A stretch of 33,157 bases of DNA from Anaerolineae bacterium (GTDB taxonomy: Bacteria; Chloroflexota; Anaerolineae; 4572-78; J111), in the NCBI GenBank assembly GCA_016931895.1, contig JAFGDY010000246.1, positions 1 to 33,157 of the forward strand, written 5' to 3'. The notes under the pieces were generated by a model. That model was not told the DNA's origin, searched no databases, and worked only from the letters and a program-made list of their open reading frames with translations. Position 1 is the stretch's first letter. Each line of letters opens with the position of its first letter. Position numbers and translations under genes: made by a program. Below are positions 31,371 through 33,157 of the stretch, piece by piece.

Positions 31371-31760
31371 ATGAAAAAATTCCTATTTGTGGTTGGGATC
31401 GCTTTTGCCGTTAGCTTGGCCGTAGTCATTGGCACCCGGATGAGTCCTGATGCCATGGCTGTGGTGGTGGGTATTGTGTGCGGCGTGCTGGCTTCTATTC
31501 CCACCAGTACGCTGTTGGTCTGGGTGCTGCGCCAGCGAGATAAACAGATTGAAACCCAGATGGGCCAGGCGCGCTTCAGCCAATTCCCGCCGGTGGTGGT
31601 GGTCAATGGGCAGGGCACCAACGGCCATAATGGTTATGGTGCGCCGCCTATCCTTCCGGCAGCCTCAACCTCGGCCGGGTCGCGCAATTTTAAAGTCATT
31701 GGCCAGGAAAACACCGAAACAATGGGCGATGTGTTGCCGCCTTTTTGGGATGAACTATGA
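31371..31760 (+). CDS. small membrane protein of unknown function
   Basis: A 129-residue protein I do not recognise. Two hydrophobic segments, about residues 4-22 and 27-52, form a hairpin. A charged helix (RQRDKQIETQMGQ) and a flexible Gly/Asn/Pro-rich tail follow (NGQGTNGHNGYGAPP), ending in ETMGDVLPPFWDEL. GAGGTGATTT directly precedes the ATG. It begins 13 bp after the FtsK-like gene and belongs to the same transcript. A role as membrane anchor or partner for that otherwise cytosolic ATPase is a guess from position only. Confidence 0.7.
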   Translation: MKKFLFVVGIAFAVSLAVVIGTRMSPDAMAVVVGIVCGVLASIPTSTLLVWVLRQRDKQIETQMGQARFSQFPPVVVVNGQGTNGHNGYGAPPILPAASTSAGSRNFKVIGQENTETMGDVLPPFWDEL

Positions 31761-31792
31761 GTCATCATTTAAAAATAAGGAGATAACGTATC

Positions 31793-32041
31793 ATGAAAGA
31801 AGGTTTATTATGGTTTGATAGTGATCCCCGTCGCAAACTGGACGATAAAATCGGCCAGGCTGCGACCCGTTACCAGGTTAGATTTGGCCGCCGCCCGACT
31901 GTTTGTTACCTGAATGTGGCCGACCTGGATGGCCAACCCGGCGAGGTTAAAGGCATTCGCCTACAAGCGGTGTCGAATGTGCTGCGCCATCATTTTTGGG
32001 TTGGCGTGGAAAATGAATCGGCTATGGCCAAAGCGGCCTGA
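31793..32041 (+). CDS. small conserved-looking protein, unknown function
   Basis: An 82-residue soluble protein. It begins MKEGLLWFDSDPRRKLDDKI, contains a basic patch (RFGRRPTVCYLN) and ends in a short helix. There is no transmembrane segment or recognised motif. AAGGAG precedes the ATG by about ten bases. It is 32 bp after the membrane-protein gene and 12 bp before the VOC-protein gene, so it sits in the middle of a four-gene run. The phrase ATRYQVRFGRRPTVCYLN looks like part of a small alpha/beta domain, but no function should be inferred. Confidence 0.65.
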   Translation: MKEGLLWFDSDPRRKLDDKIGQAATRYQVRFGRRPTVCYLNVADLDGQPGEVKGIRLQAVSNVLRHHFWVGVENESAMAKAA

Positions 32042-32053
32042 CAGGAGAGAATC

Positions 32054-32539
32054 GTGTCCATTCAATTTCAATCATCTGTTTTGTTTGTGCAAGATATTGC
32101 CGCGTCCTGTAACTTCTATGAAACACTGCTGGACCAAGAAGTGGACATGGACTTTGGCCCTAACATTGGCTTTAAAGGCGGCTTTGCCATCTGGCAAATA
32201 GACCACGCCGCCCAAATAATTCATGAAAGCCTGGCCAATGGTGAAGGCCAACTGGGGCGCAAGAATTTAGAACTTTACTTTGAAACCCCGGATATTGAAG
32301 CCGCGTGGAATCGGCTGCTGGACGCTGACGTATGGGCGCTGCACCCCCTGCGAGAACAGCCCTGGGGCCAGCGGGTTTTTCGGGTTTATGACCCCGACGG
32401 CCACATTGTAGAAGTGGGCGAGCCAATGCCCGCCGTGATACATCGGTTTCTAGAACAAGCCCTAACCCCGGAAGCCGTAGCCGAACGCACCGGGATGCCT
32501 TTGCAAATTGTGCAACAGATTGCCACCGGTATTAAATAA
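32054..32539 (+). CDS. VOC-fold (glyoxalase/dioxygenase-like) protein
   Basis: A 161-residue protein of the vicinal oxygen chelate superfamily, which includes glyoxalase I, bleomycin-binding proteins and extradiol dioxygenases. Two beta-alpha-beta modules are seen: SSVLFVQDIAASCNFYETLL (about 6-25) and LELYFETPDIEAAWNRLL (about 75-92), followed by VFRVYDPDGHIVEVGEP with the usual late metal-ligand glutamate. A C-terminal helical extension (about 125-161) is not part of the core fold. The start is GTG at 32054, a few bases after AGGAGAG. The substrate cannot be predicted. It is 12 bp downstream of the 82-residue gene. Confidence 0.87.
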   Translation: MSIQFQSSVLFVQDIAASCNFYETLLDQEVDMDFGPNIGFKGGFAIWQIDHAAQIIHESLANGEGQLGRKNLELYFETPDIEAAWNRLLDADVWALHPLREQPWGQRVFRVYDPDGHIVEVGEPMPAVIHRFLEQALTPEAVAERTGMPLQIVQQIATGIK

Positions 32540-32605
32540 CCGGCCATGAACGGGCCTGCCATTTGGAGTAGGCGCCTGGTTAGGTTAAAATCTAAGTTAT
32601 TTAGT

Positions 32606-32632
32606 GAAGCGCACAGATAATCTGTGCGCTTC
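32606..32632. terminator. perfect 12-bp hairpin before DCC-family gene
   Basis: GAAGCGCACAGA and TCTGTGCGCTTC pair perfectly around TAA, 67 bp after the VOC-protein stop. No T-tract follows on the + strand (GCATATT), so termination is possible but unproven. It ends 19 bp before the GTG start at 32652 and could also act as a leader structure. Confidence 0.55.
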
Positions 32633-32651
32633 GCATATTGGGGGTGTAAAT

Positions 32652-33029
32652 GTGAACCGGCATTGGCTTTTATGGGACGGCGCTTGAAGTTTGTGACGCC
32701 GTGCTGTCGCCTGGGTCAGGCGCAAGGATGTGCAACAAAAATTTTATCCTATACCCTACCAACAATGTCCCTGGCCGCCGATGACGCCGCAGCTCTACGC
32801 GGCCTGCCAGCAGGCAGCGCATGTGATTACCACGGAAGGGCGAATTATCAAAGCTGGCCGGGCCAGCCTGTTTGTTCTGGCAGAGGTTAGTTATCCCCGT
32901 TGGCTGGTGCGCCCCTTCACCTGGCCGCCCCTGATATGGTTTGTAGAGTGTGGCTACCGGGTGGTGGCCAACCATCGTTCTTTTTTTGACCGATTTCTTT
33001 TTACCGGGGAAACCGACGAGCAATCTTAG
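32652..33029 (+). CDS. DCC-family (DUF393) redox protein, probable UxxU selenoprotein
   Basis: A 125-residue thiol-disulfide oxidoreductase-like protein of the DCC/DUF393 (YuxK) family when two TGA codons are read through. From GTG at 32652 the frame gives NRHWLLWDGA, TGA (32685-32687), SL, TGA (32694-32696), then RRAVVAWVRRKDVQQKFYPI. The family's invariant active site is (Y/W)DGxCxxC followed by R, so both TGAs fall exactly on the two cysteines, giving U12-S-L-U15. The remaining 110 residues are intact and family-typical (MTPQLYAACQQAAHVIT, GRASLFVL, PRWLVRPFTWPPLIW, CGYRVVANHR). GGGGGTG precedes the start by five bases. A SECIS-like hairpin follows the second TGA. The alternative is a pseudogene, which would need two separate stops at precisely these positions. 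A conventional caller would start at GTG 32730 and lose the active site. Confidence 0.8.
32708..32722 (+). promoter_or_regulatory. candidate bacterial SECIS hairpin
   Basis: CGCCTG and CAGGCG form a perfect 6-bp stem with a GGT loop. The loop begins 18 bases after the second TGA and 27 after the first. This is within the distance commonly reported for bacterial SECIS elements, and the loop starts with G as they require. The stem below this is weak. The hairpin lies in coding sequence, as bacterial SECIS elements do. Confidence 0.6.
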
Positions 33030-33120
33030 GGCTGGGTCAGCGTTGTGTTACCGCCAGGCAATGGTCAGAATTATACTAAAAACAGAATGGAACCAATACT
33101 TTTGTTAAGCGACAAGCTGA

Positions 33121-33157
33121 ATGTCATTTCGAGGCCATAAGCCGAGAAATCTCCTTC
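33121..33157. repeat. palindromic repeat, copy C, cut by window end
   Basis: ATGTCATTTCGAGGCCATAAGCCGAGAAATCTCC matches the left half of copy A and, in reverse complement, of copy B. Only the first arm is inside the window. Bases 33030-33120 hold no gene I can support. Confidence 0.85.

Noticed and set aside
30128-32041. Integrative conjugative element or prophage around the FtsK-like gene
   Set aside because: No integrase, relaxase, phage structural gene, tRNA or attachment-site duplication is visible.
32652-32729. DCC-family gene as a simple pseudogene
   Set aside because: Only two stops, both TGA, both exactly at catalytic cysteines, with an intact remainder and a SECIS-like hairpin. Kept as the alternative until sel genes are checked.
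32624-32890. 88-codon frame overlapping the DCC-family gene
   Set aside because: Cys-rich and out of frame with the family-typical sequence; the other frame shows clear DCC homology on both sides of the TGA codons.

Overview
The window looks like chromosomal DNA from an uncultured Chloroflexota bacterium, probably Anaerolineae-like. This is an inference from gene content: a Tad locus with very large TadE/TadG-like proteins and no outer-membrane secretin, a two-GAF NarL-type sensor kinase, LexA boxes of the GAAC-N4-GTTC type, short palindromic repeats, a heptanucleotide tandem repeat, and a secreted protein ending in a YLPIIVK-type tail. Base composition is near 50% GC. No tRNA, rRNA, CRISPR array, transposase or integrase was seen.

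Region 1 (1-19446, + strand) is mostly a Tad (tight adherence) pilus locus. It starts with a secreted repeat protein and a membrane-anchored protein. A TadE-like pseudopilin gene follows, lying between two copies of an about 85 bp palindromic repeat, and then a TadG-like von Willebrand A protein. A GAF/histidine kinase, a LuxR-type response regulator and a lone receiver protein are inserted next. After them come a second TadE paralogue fused to four Ig/cadherin-like repeats, and then cpaB, cpaE, cpaF, tadB and tadC. Strong terminators and extended -10 promoters divide this into at least four transcription units. The ATPase CpaF, its localiser CpaE and the membrane proteins TadB/TadC would form the assembly machine. 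The TadE/TadG proteins would be surface-exposed minor components or adhesins. The embedded kinase and regulators are candidates for controlling expression.

Region 2 (19447-21480, + strand) holds a structured intergenic element, a DUF192 protein, a ComF-type phosphoribosyltransferase and a long-form ribosome hibernation factor ending in a clean terminator.

Region 3 (21585-28290, - strand) runs from a GT39-type membrane glycosyltransferase through a lipoprotein with FlgD-like Ig domains and long-form serine hydroxymethyltransferase (glyA) to two GT2 glycosyltransferases. The last four genes are tightly packed. The GT39 gene carries six in-frame copies of a 7-bp repeat.

Region 4 (28358-33157, + strand) has two tandem lexA paralogues, each behind a promoter containing SOS boxes. 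They are followed by a cytosolic FtsK/HerA-type ATPase with two small unknown proteins, a VOC-fold protein, and a DCC-family (DUF393) thiol-disulfide oxidoreductase gene. In this last gene both cysteines of the expected CxxC are in-frame TGA codons, and a bacterial-SECIS-like hairpin lies just downstream. The best reading is a UxxU selenoprotein that ordinary gene callers would truncate. It is the most notable item in the window.
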